Under the pieces are notes generated by a model, which worked only from the letters and a program-made list of their open reading frames with translations, searched no databases and was not told where the DNA came from. Of a stretch of 64,000 nt of DNA, positions 39,101 through 51,900 are shown one piece after another (the first letter of the stretch is position 1; each line of letters begins with the position of its first letter). The stretch lies in contig VWPU01010157.1 in assembly GCA_013398955.1 (NCBI GenBank), positions 25,821 through 89,820 on the forward strand, written 5' to 3'. Source of the DNA: Callaeas wilsoni (taxonomy: Eukaryota; Chordata; Aves; Passeriformes; Callaeidae). The position numbers and the translations under genes are program-made.

Positions 39101-42100
39101 ATTAGTTGCCTCTAAAATGTAGTGGACACTGGAAAGCAAATTTAATCCCACTCAAAATCCACGGGAACCTAATAAACAGCAGTGATATTTAACTGGCATT
39201 TCCAAGCTGAGAGGCAGAATCATTGCATTTGTTAGTCTTTAGTCGCATTTGTTCATCGTGCTTTAGTGCAAGACACTGCATGTAGCAAAAACTTGTCAAA
39301 TATCACAGAGATCAAAAAGGTGAATTAATTTACTGAAAGGAAATTATTCCCATTCAGTGACAGAAGTTCGTATTTCCACACAGGTCAGAAACATACAGCT
39401 CATGGACAAAATACTCACCAACAAATATCAGCTGGTCTAAAACTCCCTGAATGCTGGGAAACATCTATTTGGAGTATTATAGCCATGTTATTGATGATAC
39501 AAGTGTGCATAGGTTAGACAGATAAGCAGACATGGCACTAGAAAGGAATACTGCTGCAAACAGCATCTGCTTGTAGATTTAATTAGAAGTTTAGAAAAAT
39601 TATTATTGTATGACACTTGCAAGAATTGTTGAAGATAAGGAATTAGTAAAATTTGCTTCTCCTAAACAGACCAGATCCTGTGACTTTAGAAACAGGTAAT
39701 AATCCACATCCACAAACTCTTTGTATTTCTTAGTTAAAAATCTTATGCCATTGTTCAAAAATCATCACTGTCGCTTAAACATTTTTATGTTCACTGACTC
39801 ATCCCTCTCCACAGCTGCAGGCAACTGTTCAGAATATGGAAACCTCTGTAAGTGACATAACCTTGCTGATTTTTTCCAGAGTCTTAAGAATGGCTGTAGG
39901 TACATCACAGGTCTAGTTACTGCACTGCCTCTTTCCTAGCAGGGACTTACAGCGGCTACTCTTGGAAAGAACATAAAATCCAGGACAGATATAAAATAAT
40001 CTTCTGCAGTTCCCTGCAGACAAAGCCAAGCTGAGTAGGATGGTAAGGGAATGAACTGGAAACATCAAAGATGTGGGATTGCAGTCCCACAACAATACTC
40101 AGGGGTAGAGAGTGGGAGAGGTCACCTTGGCCCCAGGAGCAGCTTTATGCAACATTTCAATCCCAACTACAACCTCAACACAGGCTTTGACAGCAGAGTT
40201 AAGTTTTGAATGCAAAGTTGAAAAAGGAGTTTCACACAGGAGTGAAGGATGGTGAGTTCCAATATTAACTGAAGAGAAATGCCTGTGAAAAATTTTAGAC
40301 AAAAAAAGAAACTGGAACAGTTATCACACATCCTCTTAGACAGGAAAATTTCTACCACAGTACATCTATTGTCAGTTCTCCTGTATTATACTAATTGAAG
40401 TTAGGGTAGGACATTCTTCAAACCCAAATGGGCAGGACATTCAAAAAGTAGGACATTCGAAGGGTGGGACATTCAAACCCAAATGAAAATGGAGCAAAAT
40501 ATTTAACAAGTGAAAACTGTACTACCTGCACAGTCACATTTCCTGCTGAAAACAGAGTAGGAACTTGATCTCTAAGTTTTGCAAAAAGCAAGGTTTAGAA
40601 TCTATTTTTAAAGTCAATGTACTCCTAGATTAAAATTGTGACTCTTCCATCCTAAGGTGCTAAATCGAGAGGGAAATGGTGGTATCTCTGCTATAACTAC
40701 TGCCAACAATTTGATTTTCTAAAGGCAATAATTCTGGTTTTAGAACCACACAGAAATTTGCTTCCACATCCCTGGTATGAAAATTTTGCCCTACTCAACA
40801 TGTGTCACCATGAATTATCTGGTAAGGGTAAATCTTTTAGAAACCATGAATGGTGTTGCAGAACCAATTCACTAAATCTGCCATAAGACACTTGAGAGAT
40901 AATTGAGATGTCAAGACTCATCAATATCAACGTACTTCAAGTAAGGACAAGGGGAAAGGGGAAGAACGACAATGAATAATCCCATTATGTGATGCTAGCT
41001 AACTCAGAGCTTAGAAACAGGTACGTCAGTCACAAATCTGAATGTCCTTGAATTTCATGGAAGTCTGGACCTATAAGCAACCTTAATTCCTAAAAAAGCT
41101 TCTTTCCATTGGAGTGATGACAGAGTTGTAGTCTTTTTTTTCTATTTTAACTTCCAACATATAACCTTTTTCCCCCACTCCAACTTGACACACAGGAGAT
41201 AAAATAATGACTTTGAGTAGCACACTGGAAATATCAATCGATTATTTTAAAAAATTAAAAAATTAAAACATTTCTTCGTGACCAGGCAGAGGAAGCAAAG
41301 CCTCGAAGGAGGCTTCTGCCAATTTTCAGTGCTATGAATTTGTTCCTTGTGTCATTCTCAGTTACTGGTTGTCTATGTCCCCCTAATCGATACACATGCA
41401 CATACACTCCGCAACACTCTCTCATCCAAGGTCTTGCATCGCAGTTACTGTCCACTCACTTTGAAAACTGATATTAATCATGATCCTGTTTCCTTCCTCT
41501 CTTTCTTTATTCCCATTTCCCACCCCCCTCCACTTCTCCTTGTGATATTAGACCCCTCACAAAGTAGCACCTTGCTCTCTCCATTTGCTTCTTCAACCAT
41601 CTCCTCATTCCATCCTTCCCCTCTTGCTGGAAAACTCTATGGTCTCTCCATTGTAGCTCCACAGTCTCCTCGAAGCATCACTAAAACTCTTTTCCTTTTC
41701 TGTTTAAAAATAGTAACTACAGTCAGCTTTCTACTCCAGGCCTTGATGGAGGAACAAATATGCTTGAGTTAAATAATCCTCTGCTTTGAAAACTGTAAAA
41801 TCCTCTGAAGCTTTGTGTTTCATACTGCTCCTCTTCATTTCATCCCAAATGCCATGGCCAAACTGATCTTTCCTTGATGGCATGATCTAGCCATTTCATT
41901 CCACTTCATAAATCAATTAGCTGTCTACATACCACAGGATTTTCAGATTCCCTGTCTTCAGATCCACTGTTCTGAGTAACTCCCCGATTTTGCCTGGCAC
42001 CTGGTGCCATCCCCTGCCAGTTCTGCTTGGTTTGCCTTGATCTCATCCCACAAGCATTTCTGTGCCTTCTCCTACCCAGGCACTCTCTGCCTGCAGTCAG

Positions 42101-43099
42101 CTCTTGAAGCTCATTATTACTCCATTTCCCTCTTGCTCACCCTCTCTGTTCTACTCTGACTGTCAAAGACTCTCAACTCTTCCACACACAAAACTAGAGA
42201 ATCCTTCAATTCCTGAAAGAGAGGAAAAATATTACATTTAAATACCATCAAACATCCATTTCCAAGCCAGTGCCTTTCTTCTTTTTAAAACACCTGGCAT
42301 TCTACCATGTATTTAATTTCCCTGCTTTGCTTCCTTTCACAATCCTTCACCTCCCAGTACTCATATTATACATTTCTTTATGCCTAATCATTTCCTGCTC
42401 ATTCCCTTGGTTTATATTTTTTCTCTTGTGTTTTTCAGTGAAAATGGCAGGTTACTACCAGATCTTGTTCTGCCTGAGAACAACCTACTTCATTCCAGAT
42501 AAACAAAGAACATGGCAATTAAAATTCAGGAAGACAAAATCAGAGAGATAGCACTGTCATTTTTTTCCTCACTCTGTCTTCCCATCTCTCATCAGTGACA
42601 GATATTTGGAAAATTTCAAGCAACTCTAATAAACAATACAAATTTGTCCCAGTTTCCTAAGAAAGCAAAGCTTGTATAATTACACCCTGCCAAGCAGTTC
42701 CGTCCTAACCCTTTTTATACTCTGTAAGTCAGTATCAAACAGATAATGCAAAAGCAGTGAGGACCCAGAGGTTATCCCTTCTGAAACAAAGAGAAACCCA
42801 AATTAGCATCTTCATTAACTGTGGGATGCAGCAGCCAGCTCGCCTGACTAGCAGAGTAGTTTGGGGCAGCCATCAGTACGTACCTCCCTTAGCTTCCCTG
42901 CTTATACTGAAATGATCAGAGGTTTACCCTTTAATGATTTCACCTAACACCAAACCATTGCCTATTCCGCCTTTTCCAGATCCCCTTCCAGGATCAGATT
43001 ATTAAGAACACAATTCTAATGCACTGATTTCTAAAACACAGATGAAGCATTTTTCTTTTTGTCTACCCCCAACCAGAAAAGGAAAAATATGCTCTCTAC
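36196..43099 (-). other. ST8SIA1 intron 4, 5' part
   Basis: Intronic DNA up to the exon 4 donor. A small repeat built on GGACATTC lies at about 40408-40490. The plus strand from about 41480 to 42430 is strikingly pyrimidine-rich. No exon or known mobile element is recognised. Confidence 0.55.
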
Positions 43100-43192
43100 C
43101 TTTTCTGAATTATACTGGGATTTGCAGTTACCAGTTGGGTTTTGGATCCAACGTCCTTGCTGTATTCAGTGGATAGAGGAGGAAGGTTGCAC
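43100..43192 (-). CDS. ST8SIA1: ST8SIA1 internal exon 4, second half of sialylmotif L
   Basis: Seen: a 93-base minus-strand exon. The acceptor ends ttgtgtgcag just above 43192 and the donor is AAAAG|gtagag just below 43100. The reading is one base, 30 codons, then two bases. It begins [17 protein letters not shown] and ends NPSIIQK plus AG, which joins the first G of exon 5 to make Arg. Both flanking introns are therefore phase 2. Known: this is the C-terminal half of the GT29 sialylmotif L, which contributes to CMP-sialic acid binding. The downstream intron is about 36.6 kb. This exon is shorter than the usual ORF cut-off and lacks a Met, so ORF scans miss it. Compared with the mammalian protein as I remember it, substitutions are conservative (S/T, R/K, Q/K). 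There are no stops and no alternative frame. Confidence 0.95.
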
Positions 43193-43612
43193 CTGCACAC
43201 AAAGACAGTCAAGATTTTAAATGACATTCAGGACTGAGAGGCTTCAGAAAATGTAAAAATGCTGCATTACTGGACCAAGCTACAATTGTTCCCTACTGCA
43301 CCACGCCTATAAGCATTTTTGTACCAGATTGTGGGGAAATAGAGAAATCAAACATTTGCAGAGATGAGATCTGTGTAGCTGCTAAGCAAAACCAAAGGCA
43401 TACATTTGACATTTCTGACAGGCTGAAAGGCTGTGGAAGAGGCTGTTCCTATCTACAGAAAAACTTTAAAATCCAAAGTCTTTTAAAGTTCTGGTTTTCA
43501 CTCTGCTTTGTCTTGTTTACCAGTATCAGGCTCCAGATTGGTAAATACCACTCTGTGGTATTACAAACATTATAACTGGCATGTTTTAATATTACTGTGT
43601 GAGGTACCATCA

Positions 43613-45270
43613 TGTGTTGGTTTTTCATGGCTTAGTTTTAGGTTGAGAGGGAAGAAGTCAGCCACGGAAGCGATTTTTCTGTGAGAAGCTGTTAGAAGCT
43701 TCCTCCGTGCCTGACAAAGCCAATCCCTGGCTGGATCTGAGAACAGACACGCTACTAAGCCGATTAGAGATGTTGGTAACGCCTCTGTGATGACTTATTT
43801 AAGGAGATCAAAACTGTGGGTAGTTCTTCCGAGGGGTGGGAGGCACTGTAGCTGGGGCCATCCTTGCACTGCGAGCGGCCACGTGGCCACCATGGCCATG
43901 CAGCTGCTGCCATTTCAGCATGGCCAGCAGTGAACTTTTCCTGCCTAGCCACTTCCAGCCTGCCGCGCTGCGGACAGAAAGGCAGGGGCAGTGGCAGCAG
44001 CTTTTCTTTCCCGGCATGGCCGCAGCCATCTTGGCACAGTCCACAGCAAACTGTGCCTGCTTGGCTGCTTTTAGCCAGTTGTGCTGCGGGCAGAAAGGCA
44101 GGGGCGGTGGCAGTGGTTTCTCTTTTTCGGTGCCCTGCATAAAGAGAGGTGCTGAAAGGTGCCAACGCCGCAGTGGCTGGCACCACCCACGCGGCAGGGG
44201 CCATGCGGCCAGCAGCAAGGAGTATGGCGAGCAATTCCGTGATACGGAGCCCAGACCAGATCAACCTTTCCGTGCTGCAAAACCCTCTGAGAACTTTTCA
44301 ATTGATAGAACTTGAGAACGAAAGAACCTACGGGCAACAATTTTCTTCCGAATCAGAGAAAAGGAAAAGGTGAGGACACATGAGGAGAACAACATGGTGA
44401 CACTAAGGTCAGTGAAAGGAAGGAGGGGGAGGACGTGCTCCAAATGTCGGAGCTGAGATTCTTCTGCAAGCCGTGGTGAGAACTATAATACAACAAACAT
44501 TCTCCCTGTAATTCATTAAATGCATGGGTGGATACAGAGATCCACTTGCAGCCCGTGGGAAAAGGTGCTCACACTGGAGTGGGTGAATTCTAAAAAGCTG
44601 TAATCTAGTGGGAGACCTGAGATTCTAAAAAGCTGTAATCTAGTGGGAGACCTGAGCAGAGAGAGAAGACTCTTGCTTCCAGAGAGAGAGGAAGAGGGCC
44701 CTTGCCTCCAAAGTAAAACAGCTTATCCTTAAAAGACTACACCCTATGAACTAATGAGCCATGCAAAACAGTTTTGGGAAGACTGTTTTGCCTGTGGGAG
44801 AGACTCACATTACAGCAGGTTGGGCGGAACTGCTACTCATGGAAATTAGAACCACGCTGGAGAAGTTCACTGAGAACTGTCTCCTGTGGGAAGGCATAGC
44901 AGAAGAAAGAGACTCCCCTCTCTAAGCGAACTGAAGAAAGATTTTGAATGAAAAACTGACCAAAACTCCCATGCCCTGTCTCCCCACACTGTCGGTAGGA
45001 AAGAGGGAGGGGCTAGAGGGGGGGGAAAAAAAGTGTTCTAAAAGTTTATTTTAGTTCTCATTATCCTCTTTTAATTCTGTTGATAATTTTTTTTTCTTTA
45101 TGCCTTTTAAATTTGAGCCTGTTTTGCTCTTAGAGTGTTTTTTCCTAATCCTTATCTCAACTCATGAGCCCTTTGGTTTTTTCCCACTCCTCTGCTCAGC
45201 TACAGCAGAAGAAAATGAGTAAATAGTTTTTTGTGAGTACCTGGTGCTTAGCCAGCATCAAACTATGACA
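43613..45270 (+). mobile_element. Solo LTR B, avian ERV (long form with GC-rich cassette)
   Basis: The element runs TGTGTTGG...CTATGACA, about 1.66 kb, flanked by exact CATCA copies at 43608-43612 and 45271-45275. A 6-bp CATCAT reading is possible if the first base is not counted. TTATTTAA at 43795-43802 is the likely TATA box. Ends and core align with LTRs A and C. Between the TATA box and about 44360 it carries a GC-rich cassette absent from A. The cassette has an imperfect tandem pair of about 116-base period (about 43931-44024 and 44047-44140). Farther on, a 35-base unit is perfectly duplicated at 44587-44621 and 44622-44656. Overlapping open frames on both strands in the cassette reflect GC content and are not genes. 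The 5-bp duplication suggests the ERVL class. It lies in intron 3, antisense to the gene. Confidence 0.88.
44587..44656 (+). repeat. 35-base perfect tandem duplication inside LTR B
   Basis: Two identical adjacent copies start ATTCTAAAAAGCTG and end GACCTGAG. LTR C carries only one related copy (near 57625), so the duplication arose in the B lineage. Confidence 0.92.
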
Positions 45271-45275
45271 CATCA

Positions 45276-48200
45276 TCTTATAGAATTTACCAAGAAAACA
45301 GAGGGAAAAAAATTAAGTGGCTTTTAAAATATGTATGTCTCAGTTCTGCTCACAATCTTATTCTGGTGGGCAGGGTGATAATGGAATAAAGCCAAAGCAA
45401 TTGAGTAAATTTACTTTGGGAAGCAGAGAATCAAGACTCAAAAAAAACAGAAGTAGAGGGAAACATCCACACAGTGAACAGTCCTCAAAGCTCCCTTGTA
45501 AAGACCTAGGAGAAGGAGAAAGGTGCAAGAGATAAAGATGAAGATGCATTCAAACAGTATCCAAACCTATGCACCGCCTCAAAAATTAGCCAGGAGAAAT
45601 CTACTCAATACATAAAATTTACACAAAAAAATGGTTTCCAAACATTTTTTATATCAAATTTTTCATTTAAAACAAAGACATGAAAACTATTTGGAATGCT
45701 TAAAAGGCAAAAATGAAACCATGATTCTCAGAGACAAGCAGAATTTAGAATTTGTTTCAGAGAATGGCTTTTAGTTGTTTATTTTGTTGGGGTGTGGGGT
45801 TTTCTCTCTGGAGTTTTTGTTAACTCAAAAAAACCCAACCTAACAAAACAAAAACAGACAAAGCAAAAAAAAAACCCTAAAAAATCCCCCAGCCAAAACC
45901 ACAGTGGTGCTGTATCAGCATCTATCTGCATATAAATATCAGCTCTCAAAACCTCAAATTCTCGTCATCAAGAAATGCCAACGAAAAATACAGCAATGTG
46001 CTACCTACATGGAGTATAGATGAATTCAATCACATTCACCAAGAAATACAAAATTTCCAGGAACATTTTCTCCTTCTCATGACTGTATTTGTTAAGATGT
46101 GTACAATGTATTGAGAGTTCAGCCAGGAAACAGCTTCTAGTTCACTCTACCACAATTGAACAGAAGCTAGACAATTTCAAAAGAAGACAGAAAAAAAATA
46201 ATCAAAATTGACTTTAAAAAAGAGCAGGAAAAAAAAAGAGCAAGGCTAGAAGCATAGGGAAATTTTAATTCTCAGACATAACAAATGATAAAATCTTAAC
46301 AAGAAAGAGTTTCTTAAAATAAAGTAAAATAAAATAAAAGTCAAAAAAAATATTTGTGAAGGAAAATTTACAGGTGATTTGCCATAAGGTAGAGAAGTGG
46401 CATAAATATCTCTGACAGATCACAATTTAATGCTCTCTGCTTTGAATAAACACAAGCTCATAGGGCAAGATCTTAAAAAAACATTTTTGGTTGAAGTTGA
46501 TTTAAAAGCACTCTGAAGCGCTAAGATCTCGCCCTAGTTTTTATCCTCTCAGCATCTAAATAATGAAAATTCTTTCATAAGCCAGTCACAGATGCATTAT
46601 TTAAACATATCTAATTCCTTTCATCAGTAAGTCTGATTCCCACCTCACTGTGCAGGAAACATTAAGAAATGGCCCGAGTATCCAGAGGAAACTGCACAAA
46701 ATCAGTTGCTTGACCTTCCCAATTATTTTCTTGGATAGGTTAGCAGAGTGCTGAGTGTTCTGCGGGTGAGGAATACACTGAAGCACAAGACACATACCAA
46801 GAAACTTTATTTTTAATTCTCTTACTGTTATATCTGATACTGAGAAGTAAGTATATGAAAAATAGAGCTAAAAACATGGCTTAGGACTACTACCTTACAC
46901 TTCTCTCTTAAAATAAGCATTAGCGGGCAGGGAGGGGGGAAATGATTTTTTTTTCTTAGAAATAGAATTACAAACTTGAAAATCAGAAGAGCCCATTATA
47001 ACCGCAATACATAAATATGCAGATCATATGCACCTTTCTCATTGCAGATGCAGCTTGCTATGCCTTAGGGGCTGAAAACTGTTGCTCTTTCCATCTCTAT
47101 GTTGGAACAACTGTGTTTGTAGAAGATGCTCAGCAATCAGATGAATTTAAACTCATTAAATAACCTTAGCAATTACAACATATGACTGCAGCCATCTTCT
47201 CTCATATGACAAAGCTTATGGAAATACACGTAAGTGAAATCAAAACTCATGTGAAGGGAATTAAGAAACAAAGGCAAAACCTGGCAGGACATTTCACACT
47301 GCAGAAATACTTTGAAGATATTACATAAATTTCTTTTCAAAAAAATGAAAAATATGATGGAAGTCACCATTATGCTCCTTCTCTCTCAGCTCTCAGATTA
47401 CAGAATTCAGATTTAGAAAAGGCCAACTGCCAACTAAATTTTCCATAAATATGATTTCATACCACTAATACAACAGAGCCTGCAGACAGTGACTGGGATT
47501 TTTGTAGGATTCTCCCTATTACTTATTTCTATATCAAAACAAGCTTTGTACATATAATGGTTGCTTTACCCTCCCTGCAGAGAAATGAGTTTTTATGATC
47601 AAGCTAAAATAACTGCTGTTTTATTGGGGGTTTTTTGTGTTTGTTTTTGTTGTTTTTTTTTTAAACTTCTGTTGTTTTTGTAACTGATTGCTCCTACAGC
47701 ATTTTAATTTCTAGAAAATATAACCATGGCATAGACGCTGCAGTTTGTTGTATTTAGTCTATGGAACACCTAAGGAGTTTTGCAGTAATGGCAATCAAGA
47801 GTGCTGCTGCTGTATGCTTTACATCTTCTCTTCTGTAAATGCTCTATGTATATGTTTCCCTTTGCCTTTTATTTGTTCTATTTCTTTGCTTTAACAGGCA
47901 TTTAATAATGAAGGCATTTTTGGTCTTTGAGATGCAAACCAGAAATTACAGTAATGGTTTAGACCAAATTAATGTGGTTTTATAATAAGCCATCAGGATC
48001 TAATAAGGAGATTTGTTATAGGGGGTGTTCATTATGCATCCATCTGAAACCTAAAGAAACTCCAACTCTCATCTCTTTTGGAGCATTCCTCTAGTTTCTC
48101 CCCCACAAAGTTTCTCTTGTTCATGTTTATCAGGGAGGAATTAATTTCTGTCTTTTTTCCTTAAGGATCACAGACCTAGAAATTGCCAAATTTAATCACG

Positions 48201-48792
48201 AAAGCAGTAGCTGGTTCAACATCCCTCCTGACAAGTTCTTATAAATTAAGGAAGGCTAGAGGGAAAGGAAATGTGAAGAATCACAAAAATCTCACATCAA
48301 GGGAAGAGATTTGGCCTTTCCTCAGACAGTCAGCCACAGTTCAGTCTTGAGGGAAGAAAAACACAGGAAGATTTTAGCTTGTACCAACTCAAGCCTTGCC
48401 CCATAAATCAGCCCCTACTCATTCTGAGTTCCATGGGTTGCATAGATGGCATTTAGTTTCAGAAGACAGAGCATGATGAAGCACCCTGTCTATCACTGTA
48501 TAAAAGATGACAAAAGCAGCTCTTCAATACCTTCCTGAGACACTGCACAAGCTGTCGCAACTTTACTGACCAGCAGATCGTTCCCACACCCCATACCCCC
48601 TTGCAGAACCAAGCCAAAACTCCTTTTTCGCTTCGCCTCACACTTTGACCCAAATTGCTTGTGTAAAGCATTCTTCAAAGGCAGGGCAACAAGGCAAATT
48701 ATCATGGATTAATCCCGACTGAACAGCTTTGAAAAGTCTGAGGCTTAGCAGGGGGAAGGGGGGACAATGTGTCATTAAGGTTTCTGTCTTAC
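45276..48792 (-). other. ST8SIA1 intron 3, 5' part
   Basis: Intronic DNA between LTR B and exon 3, with A-rich and T-rich low-complexity patches at 45780-45900, 46190-46350 and 47630-47690. No exon or mobile element is recognised. The AT-rich block 47700-48010 has a non-repetitive look. Confidence 0.55.
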
Positions 48793-48902
48793 CGCATGAC
48801 AAAATCTGCTTGATCTATTTGTTTGCCGCAGCCACTCTTTTTCAGGATCCCACCATTTCCGACCACGGAGCACTTCTTCAGTGGCAGCTGGAAGGGAGTA
48901 GC
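48793..48902 (-). CDS. ST8SIA1: ST8SIA1 internal exon 3, first half of sialylmotif L
   Basis: Seen: a 110-base minus-strand exon. The acceptor ends gtgttgctag at 48903 and the donor is ATGCG|gtaagac below 48793. It reads 36 codons plus two bases, starting [18 protein letters not shown] and continuing to [13 protein letters not shown]. The trailing CG joins the G of exon 4 to make Arg. Intron 2 is therefore phase 0 and intron 3 phase 2. Known: CxVVGNGG with the downstream GxxID-x-AxFV is the N-terminal half of sialylmotif L. Its Cys forms the disulfide conserved across sialyltransferases, with a Cys in motif S (LCEE in exon 5). A 210-codon open frame at 48775-49407 on the same strand overlaps this exon in a different frame and is spurious. 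The next upstream exon, expected to end near a Leu-Phe-Pro-Gln, was not found between 48903 and 64000. Confidence 0.95.
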
Positions 48903-51900
48903 CTAGCAACACAAAACAAGGACTAGTTTCACAGAGGAGAACACAAACATCTTTGTAAGCAGCCAGTCCTGGAGAACCTAGGGAGCTGTTAGGGCTCAAA
49001 GTGACAAAAAGAAAAAGGAAAATTAGGAGTGAAGAAAAAAAAACCACAGAAATTATTTGGTAAGCACATGTAGAACCAGTCTGATCCCTACTCCCCAAAC
49101 CAGGATGCAACGAACCTGATAGGGAAGATGATTTTTTGCAAAACCAAAACTGCTTGAAGTCCTGATGCAGACACTGACCAAAGTCAGGCAGTTCACAAGC
49201 CTTCCAGGCAAGCTGCAAGGACACAGGGGAAACAAGACAACCAGGAAAACAGGAAAAAGTAATCCATGATAGTGACCTTCTTGAGCTGATATACAAAAGA
49301 CACCTTTGGGGAAGAAAGGAAGGGGGGAACAGGGTGATGACAGAAGTGCCCTGGGAATGTGGAGTCACCCTGGCTCTCTCCATGGTTGTGTTGCTGAGAC
49401 AGGTCAAACCAAAGCTTTAGGCAAATATATTTGGAGCTTGACAGCAGCTCCTTAAACAGCCAGTTGCCCAGACACATTACAAGTTAGTATTAGCATAAAT
49501 TAAAATTAGAAAGGGACCATTTTAGCTGAGGAGCTCTTGTAGCTGCTTAATAGGGCATGAGGGTGCAAGGTCAAATTGTCATGGGATCCCGTACACCAAA
49601 CACAGTAATATATTAGATCTGTATAGTCCTCATTCCAGAGGATCTCAAAACTATGCACAGGACATGTTCCTGTCAGCCTCAAGCCTTTTGTGAGCTCGGG
49701 GCAGTCATGTAAGTATCACACATCACTTCAGAGCAACCCAGCATATGAAAAAAAAAGGTGGTGAAGAGACATGTGAATTTAAAGCAGTGTGATTTAGTTA
49801 CAGAATGTGATTTGTTTACAATACTAGAGTTAATATTCTCCTCAAGCAAAAAAATTGCGCAGGGATTTTTATTTATCAAACCTGTCAAAGCCTGACTTTG
49901 CAGCAGACAGGAGTTACTGCACAGACTTCGGAGAATACAGATGCCAGGGAGAGAGGACACAGCATCACAGAACAATTCTCCTCTCTGGGTGGCCTCACTT
50001 GCATGTACAGAGCAACATCTGACATTGCATCATATATTCACCAGGCACTGCAATACAGGACACGGTCCAGAATACAGACCCAGTACTACAGCACAAACTC
50101 CGCATTTTTTAGAACTTACTCCTGCTGTCTTATTTCTCTTCTTCCTAGATTTACTTGCTTTGTCTACTTTTCTTTGCAAACTAGACTCTGTTCTGCTTGT
50201 ATAAAGTCACAACCTGCTTTTTAATGAAAAAAATAACTCTGGATTAAGATATGCTTAAGCAGAAAAGTAAATTTTAGTGTCCTGAGACCCAGTCACGGTT
50301 AGGAATGTACTGATGGCACAGCAGAGCAGTACTGAGTGTACAGCTGTATTCTTGTCCTGCATCTGCCTTCTCAAGAACATTTTTAAACTTACAGTTATTG
50401 AATCAGGAGCATATCTTGAGATTCAAAGGACATCTCATCTCTGAGGTGACCCTGATCAAATGAGAGTTCACATGCTCTGTAAAGGAGTGGGAGTGGGAAG
50501 CAGACGAAATGTAGGCTAGGTATGTTCTTTAAATAACTGTACCTTTCTTATTAAAGACACATCAAAGCTCCTTTCAAGACAGCTGGTTATACAAAGACTG
50601 TGCCAAACCACAAAGGCAGCAATCATTAACTCTTGCTTTTAAGAGTAGTGGGCGCTGTCACATAAATTCTGTGCTTTTAGACCCCCCAAGTAGATATTTA
50701 GCAGTTACTAAATACTTCCAAATTCTGTGAGTTGCAAACAGCCTTTAATATTGCTTGAGATGACTTGCTGTCCTTCAAGGGAGGCTTATTTCCTGTTCTG
50801 CTTAGAGATGATAATATCAGTTCTCATTGGCATACATACTTTGCTTTCCAAAAGCTGATGAAGTTTTGAAACTCTTGTCTTTCTGTTATCCTGAACACAG
50901 GCCTGCTACTTGGTGTGTACAGAAAATTCCCACACCAAGGTAAGGTATTTCTACTTTTTATTCTCGTTTGTGCAAAGTAGGGAGCATGGTGGGAACCCAC
51001 AAATTGTGTAAATATACACCATTTCTACACTTTAACAAACAGTGGCATCAACACACATTGGTTCCAAATTACACTCATTTTTTATTAATCAAACCTTTAT
51101 TTGCTACCTATATCTCTTGCTTATCATTCTAATTTTTCTTCCCCCCATTTACTGCTCAGTCCCATTGACTTCACTCCTAGTGGCTCTTGTCCAAACAGCC
51201 TACTCATCTCAGAATAGCGTTCCCTTTCCCTTAAAACAAAGGATTAGCCAAGCCTATAAATTCTCACAAGTTTCTCAATGCAACTACTTAATCACATCTG
51301 CCAAGCCATAGCTACTGATTAGCAACAAAATAATTTCCAAGTTTGGATCACATCTTAGACTAGATATCACTTCAGAGAGTCTAAGAAGAAAAAGAACAAG
51401 ATCAGGGCTGACAAGGTGATGTGAAGGAGCCAAAGGAAAGCAGAAGGAGCAGATTATAGCATCATGGTGGTTGTCCCTCTGCCTAATCTGTGAAGCTCCA
51501 CTTGCTTTATGGACACGGGAGGAAAACCAGGCTGAACACAGTTCTCTGTGGAAAGCCGCCATGACCACTATGCCCACAGACACTTTTGCTTCCCCCAGCA
51601 AAGTACTGAAAACTCAAGACATGGCACAGACATCAGACTCTACACACCACCCTTTAGCTTAAAAGGTTCAATGGTCTATTTTGCAGAAAACCAAACTTTT
51701 AAACTTTCTACAGACATTAAGTAAAAGATATCATACCAGTGCCATTACCAGCGTGTACAGGGTTGCAAAGTCCAAAGGATTAACTGTCTCTGTTGCTTGG
51801 TGGCATTTCAGGTGGCTTTGAGCTTAATGAAGAACAATTGCTTAGGATGACCTGGGAGAAACCTGCATTTGTTATCTTACACGTGACTTTTCTTCAGACA

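Noticed and set aside
43764..44315. Several long open frames on both strands
   Set aside because: They fall in the GC-rich cassette of LTR B. Multiple frames are open at once because of the scarcity of A/T stops and the internal duplication.
48775..49407. 210-codon minus-strand open frame overlapping exon 3
   Set aside because: It reads exon 3 in the wrong frame and crosses the splice acceptor. The true exon frame encodes sialylmotif L.
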